From Acidobacteriota bacterium (lineage in GTDB: Bacteria > Pseudomonadota > Alphaproteobacteria > Acetobacterales > Acetobacteraceae): a stretch of 36,490 nucleotides of DNA. A program made the translations under genes and the position numbers. Of the stretch, positions 9,940-18,757 are shown in pieces. The stretch covers positions 1-36,490 of the forward strand of contig CAJCIS010000048.1 of the NCBI GenBank assembly GCA_903970435.1, given 5' to 3'. The notes below the pieces were generated by a model. That model was not told the DNA's origin. It did not search any database and worked only from the letters and a program-made list of their open reading frames with translations. Each line of letters starts with the position of its first letter. Position 1 is the stretch's first letter.

Positions 9940-10922
9940 GCGGCAACGCCTGCCAGGTCGCCGAGAACGGCGGTGATGGTGCGTTTGGCGAGTTCCACCT
10001 TGAACCCGTTGTCGCGGAGCGGCGCGGCGTCGGCGAGCTCCGATTCGGCGGCGGCGCGGAACGCTTGCACGGTGGCCGGACCACCGCGCAGCGCGTCCTC
10101 CGCCTTGCGGGCGCGCCACGGCTTGGGCGCGACGCCGCCCAGCGCCAGCCGGACCTCCCGGACCGTGCCCGAGTCTGCCTCCAGCACCGCCGCCACCGAG
10201 ACGAGAGCGAACGCATAGCTCGCCCGGTCGCGCACCTTGCGGTAGGTGGACCGTGCGCCCGCCGGCAGCGCCGGCAGCTCCACGGCGGTGATCAGCTCGC
10301 CGGGTTCCAGCGCCGTTTCCAGGTCGGGACGGGTGCCGGGCAGGCGATGCAGCCCGGTCAGCTTCAGGCGCCGCGTACCCGCGGGCCCTTGGAGGTGGAC
10401 GGTGGCGTCGAGCGCGGCGAGGGCGACGCACATGTCGGAGGGGTGCGTGGCCACGCAATCGGCGGAAGCGCCGAGGATGGCGTGGATGCGGTTGAAGCCG
10501 TCCAGCGCGTCGCAGCCCTGGCCGGGGCTGCGCTTGTTACAGCGCGACCCCTCGTCGTCGTAGAAATAGGCGCAGCGGGTGCGTTGCAGGATATTGCCGC
10601 CCACCGTCGCCATGTTGCGGATCTGCGCGGAGGCCCCGGCCAGGATGGCGCGGGCGAGCACCGGGTAATGGCTGCGCACCGCGCGGTGTTCGGCCAGCGC
10701 CGCATTGCGCGTGGCCGCGCCGATCAGCAGGCTGCCATCCTCGCGTTCCTCGATGGTGGCGGGCAGGCCCGCGACGTCCACCAGGGCGGACGGCCGCTCG
10801 ATGGTTTCGCGCAGCAGATCGACCAGGTTGGTGCCGCCGCCGAGATATTTCGCGCCGCCGAAGGCGCCGAGCCGCACGGCATCCGCGGCATCGCCGGCAC
10901 GCGTATAGCTGAACGGGGTCAT
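9936..10922 (-). CDS. Molybdenum hydroxylase FAD subunit with extra Fe-S cluster segment
   Basis: 328 residues. FAD-binding motifs of the CoxM/PaoB family are present: YLGGGTNL (26-33) and ATVGGNIL (105-112). Directly after the second lies an insertion with Cys117, Cys128 and Cys137, followed by Cys156. This resembles the insertion that carries an additional [4Fe-4S] cluster in PaoB (YagS) and in 4-hydroxybenzoyl-CoA reductase. The subunit would pass electrons between the 2Fe-2S centres and an external acceptor. The gene overlaps both neighbours by four bases, so the three subunits should be made in a fixed ratio. Confidence 0.92.
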   Translation of the reverse strand: MTPFSYTRAGDAADAVRLGAFGGAKYLGGGTNLVDLLRETIERPSALVDVAGLPATIEEREDGSLLIGAATRNAALAEHRAVRSHYPVLARAILAGASAQIRNMATVGGNILQRTRCAYFYDDEGSRCNKRSPGQGCDALDGFNRIHAILGASADCVATHPSDMCVALAALDATVHLQGPAGTRRLKLTGLHRLPGTRPDLETALEPGELITAVELPALPAGARSTYRKVRDRASYAFALVSVAAVLEADSGTVREVRLALGGVAPKPWRARKAEDALRGGPATVQAFRAAAESELADAAPLRDNGFKVELAKRTITAVLGDLAGVAA

Positions 10923-11425
10923 AGGGCGGCCCCCGCGTAGGTCTGGGTGATGGCGGCGATGATTCCGTTATGCGCGCCGCACCGGCACAGATTGCCGCTC
11001 ATGCGTTCGCGGGCCTCCTCGCCGGTAAACCTGACGGTGGCGGCGCCGAGATCGGTGGTGACCGCGCTGGGCGCACCGCGCGCCAGTTCGGCTGCCATGC
11101 CGACGGCCGAGCAAATCTGGCCGGGCGTGCAGTAGCCGCACTGGAAGCCGTCATGCTCGATGAACGCAAGCTGCAACGGGTGCATGCCGTCCTGGCCGGC
11201 CAGGCCCTCGATGGTGGTGATGCTGCGCCCCTCGAACTGCACGGCGAGCGCCAGGCAGGACAGGATGCGCTCGCCATCCGCCAGCACGGTGCAGGCGCCG
11301 CAGGCGCCCTGGTTGCAGCCTTTCTTGGTGCCGGTGAGGTGCAGCGTCTCGCGCAGCAGGTCCAGCAGCGACACGCGCGGGTCCGCGGGGGCGCGGGTTT
11401 CGGTTCCGTTGATCCGTATCGCCAT
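10919..11425 (-). CDS. Molybdenum hydroxylase 2Fe-2S subunit
   Basis: 168 residues, first gene of the three-subunit operon. The plant-type ferredoxin domain has Cys37, Cys42, Cys45 and Cys57 ([10 protein letters not shown] then C). The all-helical domain has Cys96, Cys99, Cys147 and Cys149 (CGYCTPG and CRCG). These bind two [2Fe-2S] clusters that carry electrons from the molybdenum site. It starts directly at the ferredoxin domain (MAIRINGTE), without the Tat signal found on the periplasmic PaoA of E. coli, so the complex is predicted to be cytoplasmic. A terminator upstream (11483-11512) separates it from the fts operon. Confidence 0.94.
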   Translation of the reverse strand: MAIRINGTETRAPADPRVSLLDLLRETLHLTGTKKGCNQGACGACTVLADGERILSCLALAVQFEGRSITTIEGLAGQDGMHPLQLAFIEHDGFQCGYCTPGQICSAVGMAAELARGAPSAVTTDLGAATVRFTGEEARERMSGNLCRCGAHNGIIAAITQTYAGAAL

Positions 11426-11482
11426 GGTCGGGTCCTTTGGTGCCTCGTCTTCAACACGAGGGATTGTTTGGGGTTGCTCCGG

Positions 11483-11512
11483 AAAAAGGCCAGGGGGTCT
11501 GCCCGTGGCCTT
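11483..11512 (-). terminator. Rho-independent terminator of the ftsE-ftsX-ydcF operon
   Basis: Read on the minus strand, four bases after the YdcF-type stop: AAGGCCA (11512-11506), a GGG/CCC inner stem with one mismatch, a CAGA loop, then TGGCCTT running into five T residues (11487-11483). A strong stem followed by a T tract is the classic form. Confidence 0.85.
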
Positions 11513-11515
11513 CCC

Positions 11516-12115
11516 CTACCCATGCAAACGGGTCAGCCCCACCTGCGCCGCCAGCCACTTGGTATATTCATCCGCCAGCAGCCGCAGCGTTCCCAGCCGC
11601 CTCACCTCCCGCAGCGCCGGCGGCATCACCGGCACCGGATAGAATGTCACATCCGGCACATCGCGGCCGAGCTCCGTCAGGGCGCGCTGCATGTGATAGC
11701 CGGCGGTCACGACGATCAGGGAATGCAGCCCGTTTTCGCGCACCCAGTCGGCCGTCTCCGCGGCGTTGCCCGCGGTGTCCGTCGCCTCCCGGCCCAATGT
11801 CACGCGGTCGCGCAACCCGGCCGGATCGACCCCGGTGCCGCGAAACAGCTTGTCCAGTTCGGCCCCCGGACCCACCCCGGAAATCAGCAGCAGCCGCCCC
11901 CGCCCGCCGCGCAGAAGCAGGATCGCAGTGGCAATCCGGTCCGCCCCCCCGGTCAACACCACAATGCCGTCCGCCACCGGCGGCATCGGCGGCGCGCGCA
12001 CCGCGTCGTCGGCGAACCACACGAATCCGGCGAACCAGAACGCCGCCAGAAACGCGGTCACCGCCGCGAACCGCCGCCCCACGCCGCCTTGGGCGCCCGG
12101 AAAAATCCGCCTCAT
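11516..12115 (-). CDS. YdcF/ElyC-type DUF218 membrane-anchored protein
   Basis: 199 residues, starting at the ATG that overlaps the ftsX stop. One transmembrane helix is near the N-terminus (about 15-35), followed by a DUF218 domain with the typical IVVLTGGADRI, LLLISGVG, ATDTAGNAAETADWV and SLIVVTAGYHMQRA blocks. Family members include ElyC and SanA, tied to cell envelope integrity, but no reaction is established. It forms one unit with ftsE and ftsX and is followed by a strong terminator, so a role in envelope or septum work is plausible by association. The same frame is open further upstream inside ftsX, but similarity starts here. Confidence 0.88.
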   Translation of the reverse strand: MRRIFPGAQGGVGRRFAAVTAFLAAFWFAGFVWFADDAVRAPPMPPVADGIVVLTGGADRIATAILLLRGGRGRLLLISGVGPGAELDKLFRGTGVDPAGLRDRVTLGREATDTAGNAAETADWVRENGLHSLIVVTAGYHMQRALTELGRDVPDVTFYPVPVMPPALREVRRLGTLRLLADEYTKWLAAQVGLTRLHG

Positions 12116-13053
12116 GGCAGCCGCCTGAGCCAGCCGCGCACGGTCAGTTGCGCCGTGCTCCACCCGATCGCGCCCGCCGCCAGGGGAAGGGCGGCCAGCG
12201 CCGCCCAAAGAAACGCGGGCAATGCCGTAAGCAGCGCTTCCGGGGAGCCGGGCACCGCCGCGTCGGCCTGAAACGGCGCCGACAGTTGCGCCAGCCCGAT
12301 CAGCATCGGCACGACAAGAATAACGCCGAGCAGGCTGCCGCCAAACGCCAGGGCGGAAATGCGCGCCGAAAACGGACCGGCAATGGCGCGATCGGTGGCG
12401 CCCAGCCCGTGCACGATTTCGATCGCGTCGCGCCGTGCCGCCAGGCCCGCCCGCGTCGCCAGGCCCACCACCGCGGCCGCGATGAACGCCACCATGACCA
12501 GCGCCAATGCGGCGCACGCCTGCAGGCTGGCCGCAAGACGGGTGAGCCGCGACAGCCACACCCCATTGCGCTCCACCAGCGTGCCGGGCGCGGCCGCCGC
12601 CAACAGGGCATCAAGCCCCGCCGCCGGCTTGGTGGTGGGCAACGACTCCGTCATCCGCACCTCGAACACCGCCGGCAGCTTGAGCGACAATGCGGCCATG
12701 TCCACCCCCAGCCATGGTTTCAGCAGCGCGCCGACCTCCGCGTCGGTCAGCCTGCGGGCGCCGGATACGCCCAGGCCACCGCTTGCCTGCAACGCGCCCA
12801 ACGACCGCGCCACCAGGGCGGCCCTTGTGCCGCCGCCCGGCGCCGCCTCGGACGGGTCCGGCACCTGCACCGTGACCAGCGTGGCCGCGCCGGCGCGCCA
12901 ATGCCGCGCCAGGCCGGCCGCGGCAATGGCGCCCGCCAACGTCAATGCCGCCAGGAAGGTCATGGCCGTCACCAACAGCGGCAAAAGCCGGTCCGACAAG
13001 GCACGGCGCAAGCCGAGATCGTCCGCCCGCGCCGGCCGCAGCGAGCGGGCCAT
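12112..13053 (-). CDS. ftsX: Cell division protein FtsX
   Basis: 313 residues. It is an ABC-type integral membrane protein with one N-terminal helix (about 24-46), a periplasmic domain of about 120 residues, and three C-terminal helices, the usual FtsX topology. It starts immediately after the ftsE stop and overlaps the next gene by four bases. FtsX pairs with the ATPase FtsE; in other bacteria the complex controls peptidoglycan hydrolase activation at the septum. Sequence is divergent, as is common for FtsX, and the call leans on topology, length and position after ftsE. Confidence 0.88.
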   Translation of the reverse strand: MARSLRPARADDLGLRRALSDRLLPLLVTAMTFLAALTLAGAIAAAGLARHWRAGAATLVTVQVPDPSEAAPGGGTRAALVARSLGALQASGGLGVSGARRLTDAEVGALLKPWLGVDMAALSLKLPAVFEVRMTESLPTTKPAAGLDALLAAAAPGTLVERNGVWLSRLTRLAASLQACAALALVMVAFIAAAVVGLATRAGLAARRDAIEIVHGLGATDRAIAGPFSARISALAFGGSLLGVILVVPMLIGLAQLSAPFQADAAVPGSPEALLTALPAFLWAALAALPLAAGAIGWSTAQLTVRGWLRRLP

Positions 13054-13857
13054 TCAGACGTCACTCCAATCCGAGCGAAGCGCGGCGGTGCCCGTATCGG
13101 CGGCGGCGTCCATGTCGGTGCCATCCTGCATCAGCCGGCCATCCGCCAGCACCAGCGCGCGGCCGGGGTAGCGTTGCACCAGCGCCTGGCTGTGCGTCGC
13201 CACCACCACGGTGGTGCCCAGCCGGTTCAACTCTATCAGCAACTGCATCAGCCGCGTGGCCTGAACGTCGTCGAGGTTGCCGGTCGGCTCGTCGGCAAGC
13301 AGCAGCATGGGGCGCGCGATGACCGCGCGCGCAATCGCCACCCGCTGCTGTTCGCCGCCGGAAAGCTCGGCAGGCCGGGCGTCGCGCCGGCGGGTCAGAC
13401 TGACGAAGCGCAGCATTTCCTCCACATCGGCGCGCACCTGGCCCTCCGGCCGGCCCGCCAACCGCACCGGCAGCGCCACATTGTCGAACGCCGACAGATG
13501 CGGCAGCAGGCGGAAATCCTGGAAGATCGTGCCGATGCGGCGGCGCAGCGGCGGCAGGTCGCGGCGCTTGCACCTTTCGATCGCGGTGCCCAGCACCTCC
13601 AGCCGGCCGGAGCTGGGGCGCAGCGCCAGCATGAGCAGGCGCAGCAAACTGGTCTTGCCGGCGCCGGACGGCCCCAGGAGCCAGCGGAAGCCGCCGCCGG
13701 GAATGAAGAAACTCAAATCGTGCAGCACCTGGCCGTGCGGGCCTTGGGCGCCCGGGACTTGGGCGCCAATGCCTTGGACGTGAGGGCCTTGGACGCGAGA
13801 GCCTTGGAACCCATCCGCCCTGCCATATCGCAGTCCCACGCGTTCCAGCCTGACCAT
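13054..13857 (-). CDS. ftsE: Cell division ATP-binding protein FtsE with a repeat-derived insertion
   Basis: 267 residues, about 30-40 longer than usual for FtsE. Walker A GPSGAGKT (62-69), signature LSGGEQQR (165-172) and Walker B LLLADEP (185-191) are intact, so it should be an active ATPase. The extra length is between the first strand ([12 protein letters not shown]) and the strand before Walker A ([12 protein letters not shown]): residues 16-43 are a degenerate pentapeptide repeat rich in Gln, Gly and Pro, coded by a 15-bp tandem repeat at 13741-13815. This is a surface-loop position in ABC ATPases. It abuts ftsX with no gap. A short C-terminal tail (about 20 residues) is also present. 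Confidence 0.94.
   Translation of the reverse strand: MVRLERVGLRYGRADGFQGSRVQGPHVQGIGAQVPGAQGPHGQVLHDLSFFIPGGGFRWLLGPSGAGKTSLLRLLMLALRPSSGRLEVLGTAIERCKRRDLPPLRRRIGTIFQDFRLLPHLSAFDNVALPVRLAGRPEGQVRADVEEMLRFVSLTRRRDARPAELSGGEQQRVAIARAVIARPMLLLADEPTGNLDDVQATRLMQLLIELNRLGTTVVVATHSQALVQRYPGRALVLADGRLMQDGTDMDAAADTGTAALRSDWSDV
13741..13815. repeat. 15-bp tandem repeat (minisatellite) inside ftsE
   Basis: Five consecutive 15-bp units start at 13741, 13756, 13771, 13786 and 13801. All begin with GCCTTGG or GACTTGG, and the two at 13771 and 13786 begin identically (GCCTTGGACG). The period preserves the reading frame and adds a Q-G/V-P-rich pentapeptide loop to FtsE. Confidence 0.9.
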
Positions 13858-13958
13858 GCAGCGCGACTCGTTGACCTGTCCCCTGTTTGTGCCGCTCCAA
13901 GCGGCCCATTGCCAAGCCGGGGCTTGATTTGCAGGATGCCGCCGCCGAAGGACCGTAT

Positions 13959-14567
13959 ATGAAAATCGTCTGCCCCTCTTGCGAAGCCAATTACGAGGTG
14001 CCGGAACCCGTCGTGGCCGGCCGCCGTCCGGTCCGCTGCGCCCGGTGCGGCAATGACTGGGTGCCGGGCGACATACCGGCGCCCGCGCCCGCGCCGGCGG
14101 CCGCGGCGCCCGCGCCGGAACCCGTGGCGAGCCGGGATCCCCCGGCCGACGCGCCGGCGGCGCCCGTGGCGGCCGTCGAGGCACAAGTCGCCCCCATCGA
14201 GCCGCCGGCGCCGGCTGCCGAGGATGATGCCGGCGCCGCGCCCGTCTTCGACACCATGCCCCCACCGCCGGCACGCGCGCCGCCGCCGGCACGTGCTGTC
14301 GCAGTGCCGCCGGCCGCGGCGGCGGCGGCGGCGGATACGCGGCCCGGCTTGCGCGCCGGCGTGCCGACGCCCGCCGCACCCCGCCCTGACATCCTCCGCG
14401 CGGCGCCGCCTCCCGCGCCGCGGCAGCCGGTGCTCGCCTGGGTATTCAGCATCGTGGTCATCTTGGGCGCGATGGGCGCGGGCATCCTGTTCCGCGCGCC
14501 GGTGATGAAGGCTTGGCCGCCGAGCACGCGGTTATATGCCGCGCTGGGGCTTTACGAGGGCCGTTAG
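13959..14567 (+). CDS. Zinc-ribbon (MJ0042-type) membrane protein
   Basis: 202 residues from MKIVCPSC. The N-terminal zinc ribbon has Cys5, Cys8, Cys27 and Cys30 (CPSCEANYEVP and CARCGNDW), typical of the MJ0042/zinc_ribbon_5 family. Then comes a long Pro/Ala-rich linker (about 38-150) and one hydrophobic helix (about 165-187, WVFSIVVILGAMGAGILF) with a short tail, so it is probably anchored in the inner membrane with the ribbon in the cytoplasm. It is divergent from ftsE; the shared 100-bp gap likely holds both promoters. An upstream in-frame start (13887) exists, but the ribbon begins at this ATG. Function unknown. Confidence 0.85.
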   Translation: MKIVCPSCEANYEVPEPVVAGRRPVRCARCGNDWVPGDIPAPAPAPAAAAPAPEPVASRDPPADAPAAPVAAVEAQVAPIEPPAPAAEDDAGAAPVFDTMPPPPARAPPPARAVAVPPAAAAAAADTRPGLRAGVPTPAAPRPDILRAAPPPAPRQPVLAWVFSIVVILGAMGAGILFRAPVMKAWPPSTRLYAALGLYEGR

Positions 14568-14716
14568 CAGAAAAGAAAGTAGTTCTTTTTTGAAAAAAAG
14601 AACCAAAAAACTTTTGCTCTTGATGCAATCCCGTATTTATCGGCCATGTCCGAACCGATGTGCCGGCGCACGAGCAAAATTGTTTTTTTCAACAAAGACC
14701 TGCTTCCTTGCACCGA
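14568..14716. repeat. Dispersed hairpin repeat, copy 3, in a convergent gap
   Basis: The core hairpin begins at 14582, after a purine-rich box next to the zinc-ribbon stop. The conserved tail (TCTTGATGCAATCCC, then TTTATCGG) runs to about 14643. The rest of the gap holds a weak second A/T hairpin near 14673-14690. Both flanking genes end here. Confidence 0.8.
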
Positions 14717-17248
14717 TCAAAATTTCAGGGATGCGTTGAGACCCACGGTAAGCGGGCGCAAGGTGAAGCCTTGCGTGTTCGGAATGAACTGGCCGAGATA
14801 TTCCAGCCCGTAGCCCGGCACGGCGGACCCCTGAATATCAGGCCGCTGGATGATCTTGTTGTTGTTGGTGAGATTCTTGCCGAACAGCTCGAACGACCAA
14901 CGCCCGTAATCGAGGCCCAGCGACGCGTCCAGCGTAATGTAGGAGGGCCGCCGGTAGTCCGGGTTCGCCAGCAACCCGGTAGCCGCATCCGGCCCTTCCA
15001 CGCTGCCGTCGCTCTGCCCGACCCAGGGGATGTCCACCCGGAAATAGCCGCTGGTCGTGTCGTTGAGGTTGAAATTCTGTCTGGCATCGAAGTCGAAATT
15101 ATATTGCGGCGTGCCCGGCACGAGCTCGCCGGGATAGGTGCCATCCAGCCGCGTGTTGCCGATGAACACGCCGTTGTCCAGGGTTGCGTGGATCCAGCTT
15201 CCGGACAGGCCGGCGGTGAGAGAATCGGTAATGCTGCCGCGGGTTTCGAATTCGAACCCGTAGCTCGTGGCATTGCCGGCGTTGGTCTCGAAATCCAGGC
15301 CGCTGCTGACCAGGGGGATGTCCTGGGCGATGGAGTTCCACAAAATGTAGAAGAAGTCAGCCGTCACCAGCAGCCGTCCGTCGAGCCACCGCGCCTTGTC
15401 GCCGATTTCGAAGTTCCACAATTTGTCCGGGCCGTAGGATAAGGGCGCGGAATTCAGGCCCAGATTCTTCAGGTCGAATGACGGTGTGCCGAATGAACCG
15501 GCCTCCGACGGAATATAGGCGATGGCGCGGTTCTCGCTGCCCAGGCGGAAACCCTTGGAGATGTTGATATAGGCCGTATTGACCGGCGTGATATCCCAGC
15601 CGAGCGCGAATTTCGGCGTGAACGCATAGAAATGCCCAACCGCCGTCTTCAGGCCGGGAAAGCCGTAATCGTAGAAATTCTCCTCGTCCGAATTGGTGCC
15701 GTCGCGCGCGAAGGAATAGCGCGCACCGGCGGTGATGCGCACGTTCGGCGCGGGGTAGTAGGTCGCCTCGCCGAACACCGCATATTGCGCGGTGTCGTAT
15801 TCCTCCAGCCCGTGATAGACGAAATTGCCGTTGAACGCGCCGGGGAACGTGCCGGCAATGATGGTGGGATCGGTGCCGCTGACGCCGTAATTGGCAAATG
15901 TCTGGTTCAGGTTCTGCACCGTCTCGTTGTCGGTGAACGTGCTGTGCTCATCGACGTAATACAGGCCGGCGATCCAGGTGAACGGCATTTCGCCGGGCAC
16001 GTAGGGCTTGGAGACCAGCCGGATTTCCTCCGACCATTGCCGCACCGTATTGTCGTAATAGGTGTAGCTGGGCAGCTTGGTGAGGGCTGCTTCCAGCCCG
16101 GCGGGATCGTTGTCCACCGGGTTGCCGGCGCTGTCCGAGCAGCCCAGGAAATCGCAGGTATAGAGCCCGATATTGTCATAGATCGTGCTGTCGAGCGTGC
16201 GCTGGAAATGCCGCTCGTAATTGCTGGTAATGGCGTAAAGATTGGCGAACCCGAGATCGGCGTTGAAGGTGATGCTCGGCACCAGCACGCTGTCGTGCCC
16301 CGGTTCGGCAACCACTTTGGGCGTCTGGTCGTTCGGCAATGCCAGATATTCGGCGTCCACGTCGCGCGCGATGGCCTTCTGCCAATAGATTTGCGGCGTG
16401 ATGGTCAGCCAGTCGTTCGGTTTCAGCAGCAAGGTTGCGCGGGCATCGTCGAAGCCGTTGGAATTGATGTTGGCCTTGATGGTCTGCCCGTTGGCCGGAT
16501 TGATGTTATTGATGTAGCCGCTGTCGCCGCCGGTTTCGCCGGCCAGGCGCAATGCCGCCTTGTCCTCGGCGATGGGGATATTCACCACCCCCTGTTCGTC
16601 CCAGTTCAATCCGCCATGGTAGGTGCCGGACAATTCGGTCGAGAGCGTGCCCTCCAACTTGTCCATGACGGGCGGGTTGCTGATGTAGCGCAGCGTGCCG
16701 CCGAGCGCACTGGCGCCGTACAGCGTCGCCTGCGGCCCGCGCAGCACCTCGATGCGGGAGATGTCCAGGAAGCGCGGCTCGGTGGTGCCCTCGGTGTAGA
16801 TGTTGCGCGTGGTGAGCGAGACGTCGTCGAGATAGATGGCAACGGTCGCCTGGCCGGCCTGGCTGGAAATGCCGCGGATTTCGAGCGTGGACAGGCCTTC
16901 GCCGGCCTGGCTGGAAAATGACAGGTTCGGCACCGCGCGGGTGAGGTCGGCAAAACTGGTGATGTGATCCGCCTTGATCATCCGGCCGCTGAGCACGCTG
17001 ACGCTGACCGGCACCTTGCGCACATTCTCGGTGCGCTTCTGGGAGGTCACCGTGATCTCCTCGATCTTGGGCCTGGCCGGCGCGCTGCGGGCGGAAGGCG
17101 CGGTCAGATCGGTTTGCGCATCGGCGGTCGACACGGCGAGAAGCGAGGCGCCGCCGGCCAGGAGGGCGGCGAGGGAAGGGTGCTTTTTCTTGCCCATGAT
17201 TGCGGTTGCCGGTTCCTTCATTATCGGTTGCTGCGGATTTGTGATCAT
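14717..17248 (-). CDS. TonB-dependent outer-membrane receptor
   Basis: About 843 residues if started at 17248; starts at Met10 (17221) or Met18 (17197) are equally possible, and the last gives the neatest signal peptide (MGKKK, hydrophobic AALLAGGASLLAVS, cleavage after ADA). Then come a TonB box (EEITVTSQKR), a plug domain with LEIRGISSQ, YLDDV and RIEVLRGPQATLYGASALGGTLRYI, and a long beta-barrel ending in Phe (ASLKF), as outer-membrane barrels do. It imports an unknown ligand with energy from TonB/ExbBD, none of which is in the window. It is divergent from the glutamine synthetase-like gene, so a shared regulatory region and an amine-related ligand are possible but not shown. Confidence 0.92.
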   Translation of the reverse strand: MITNPQQPIMKEPATAIMGKKKHPSLAALLAGGASLLAVSTADAQTDLTAPSARSAPARPKIEEITVTSQKRTENVRKVPVSVSVLSGRMIKADHITSFADLTRAVPNLSFSSQAGEGLSTLEIRGISSQAGQATVAIYLDDVSLTTRNIYTEGTTEPRFLDISRIEVLRGPQATLYGASALGGTLRYISNPPVMDKLEGTLSTELSGTYHGGLNWDEQGVVNIPIAEDKAALRLAGETGGDSGYINNINPANGQTIKANINSNGFDDARATLLLKPNDWLTITPQIYWQKAIARDVDAEYLALPNDQTPKVVAEPGHDSVLVPSITFNADLGFANLYAITSNYERHFQRTLDSTIYDNIGLYTCDFLGCSDSAGNPVDNDPAGLEAALTKLPSYTYYDNTVRQWSEEIRLVSKPYVPGEMPFTWIAGLYYVDEHSTFTDNETVQNLNQTFANYGVSGTDPTIIAGTFPGAFNGNFVYHGLEEYDTAQYAVFGEATYYPAPNVRITAGARYSFARDGTNSDEENFYDYGFPGLKTAVGHFYAFTPKFALGWDITPVNTAYINISKGFRLGSENRAIAYIPSEAGSFGTPSFDLKNLGLNSAPLSYGPDKLWNFEIGDKARWLDGRLLVTADFFYILWNSIAQDIPLVSSGLDFETNAGNATSYGFEFETRGSITDSLTAGLSGSWIHATLDNGVFIGNTRLDGTYPGELVPGTPQYNFDFDARQNFNLNDTTSGYFRVDIPWVGQSDGSVEGPDAATGLLANPDYRRPSYITLDASLGLDYGRWSFELFGKNLTNNNKIIQRPDIQGSAVPGYGLEYLGQFIPNTQGFTLRPLTVGLNASLKF

Positions 17249-17394
17249 AAATCTACAGTTGCGGTATGATGCAAGCGCCGGGCCGGGTTTTGGACGCGGC
17301 GCCGCCATCGGCAACGTCCGGTGTTGCCCGCAAACCTCACAGGGCCTTCTCCGTGGCCTTTCCAAAACGGACCGCACCCGGCAGGTTCGGCATT

Positions 17395-18696
17395 ATGGAC
17401 GCAGCCCATCCCGCCCGGCACGCGCCGATCGATTTGCCGCCCGGCAGCCGATTCGTCGACGCCTTCATCATCGACATCAACGGCATGCCGCGCGGCAAAC
17501 GGCTGGCCGCGGCCGAATGGCGCGGCGCCGATTCGCCCATTGCCTTTTCCGCCAGTTCGCTGGTGCTGGACGCGCGGGGCCACGCGCAGGGTCCGCTCGG
17601 GATCGGCACCGAGGACGGCGACCCGGATGGCTTCGGCACGCCGGTGCCCGGCCGCATTGTTCCGGTGCCCTGGTCGCAGGCGGCGGCGCAAAGCCTGCTA
17701 TCGATGCGCACAGAAACCGGGCCTTTGTGGTTCGATTGCAGGCAGATTCTGGCCAATGTGGTCGCACGCTGCCACGCGGACGGCCTGTTCCCCGTGGTGG
17801 CCTGCGAGCTGGAGTTCTATCTCGTCAGCCAGTCGCCGGATGGCACACCCGCGCCGCCCGGCAGCCCCGCCGGTTACCGCCCCGCCGGCGCCGGCCATCT
17901 CTGCCCGCAGGCCGTCGAGGCGTTCGCGCCCTTGCTGCACGATTTGCACGCGGCGCTCGCGGCCCAGGGCATCGAGGCCGGCACGATGGTTTCGGAATAT
18001 GGGCCCGGACAGTTCGAGGTGAATTTGCGGCACGGGCCCGATCCGTTGCGCGCGGCCGACGACGCCGTGCTGCTGCGCCGCGCGGCCCAGGGCGTCGCCG
18101 CACGCCATGGTCTGCGCGCCAGTTTCATGGCCAAACCTTACGCCGCGCATCCCGGCAACGGCTTGCACGTCCATGTCAGCCTGGTGGACGAGGATGGCGC
18201 AAACCGTTTCGGGGCGGCCGGCGGCCAGACATTGCTGGAACAGGCCGTCGGCGGCATGCAGGCGCTGCACGCCGAGAGCATGGCGCTGTTCGCCCCCAGT
18301 TTCTCCGCCTACCGCCGCATGCGGGGCGGCGCCTTCGTGGCGGCCAGCGGCACGTGGGGCGAAAACAGCCGCGCGGTGGCGTTCCGCATTCCCCCTGGCG
18401 GGGCCGCGAACCGCCGGATCGAGCATCGCGTCGCGTGCGCGGACGCCAGCCCGCATCTGGTGATGGCCGCGATATTGGCCGGGCTCCACCACGGCGTGAC
18501 GGCGGGTTTGACGCCCGGCACGCCGGTGCGTGCGCCGACCAACCTGTTTGCCGCGTTGGACGCGTTGGTGGATGGCAAGGTTTTGCCTGGCTATTTTCCA
18601 GGCCGTCTGGTGGAATTATTTGCCGCCCTGAAGCGTTCCGAAACGAGTGACCTCTTGCAAGATCCCTCGCCGCAAGAATATTCCTTCTACTTATAA
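17395..18696 (+). CDS. Glutamine synthetase-family ligase (GlnA3/PuuA-like)
   Basis: 433 residues from the ATG at 17395; the frame is open to 17266, but similarity starts with the FVDAFIIDINGMPRGKR strand. Catalytic-domain motifs of the glutamine synthetase fold are present: Glu138/Glu140 (ELEFYL), Glu201/Glu208 (EYGPGQFEVN), KPYAAHPGNGLHVHVSL, WGENSRAVAFRIP and RIEHR (Glu343). This branch includes gamma-glutamylpolyamine synthetases (PuuA, GlnA3), which join glutamate to an amine for breakdown. An APC permease follows at once, and a spermidine dehydrogenase-like gene is nearby, supporting polyamine or amine use over nitrogen assimilation. A hairpin repeat starts directly after the stop. Confidence 0.87.
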   Translation: MDAAHPARHAPIDLPPGSRFVDAFIIDINGMPRGKRLAAAEWRGADSPIAFSASSLVLDARGHAQGPLGIGTEDGDPDGFGTPVPGRIVPVPWSQAAAQSLLSMRTETGPLWFDCRQILANVVARCHADGLFPVVACELEFYLVSQSPDGTPAPPGSPAGYRPAGAGHLCPQAVEAFAPLLHDLHAALAAQGIEAGTMVSEYGPGQFEVNLRHGPDPLRAADDAVLLRRAAQGVAARHGLRASFMAKPYAAHPGNGLHVHVSLVDEDGANRFGAAGGQTLLEQAVGGMQALHAESMALFAPSFSAYRRMRGGAFVAASGTWGENSRAVAFRIPPGGAANRRIEHRVACADASPHLVMAAILAGLHHGVTAGLTPGTPVRAPTNLFAALDALVDGKVLPGYFPGRLVELFAALKRSETSDLLQDPSPQEYSFYL

Positions 18697-18742
18697 GCAA
18701 AAGTTTTTTGGTTCTTTTTTTCAAAAAAGAACTCCTTTTTCT
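18697..18742 (-). repeat. Dispersed hairpin repeat, copy 4
   Basis: It fills the 61-bp gap between the ligase and permease genes, in reverse orientation relative to them, beginning with GCAAAAG right after the stop and ending at 18732. If it terminates transcription only partly, it would set the ratio of ligase to permease. Confidence 0.85.
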
Positions 18743-18757
18743 TGTTCGAGAGTTTGC

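Noticed and set aside
7570-10218. 882-codon open frame on the plus strand opposite the molybdenum hydroxylase genes
   Set aside because: No recognisable motif; low-complexity Gly/Arg/His content; the minus-strand genes have clear family motifs and coupled starts and stops.
17266-17394. Longer N-terminus for the glutamine synthetase-like protein from 17266
   Set aside because: The added 43 residues look like translated promoter DNA and overlap the region needed for the divergent TonB receptor promoter.
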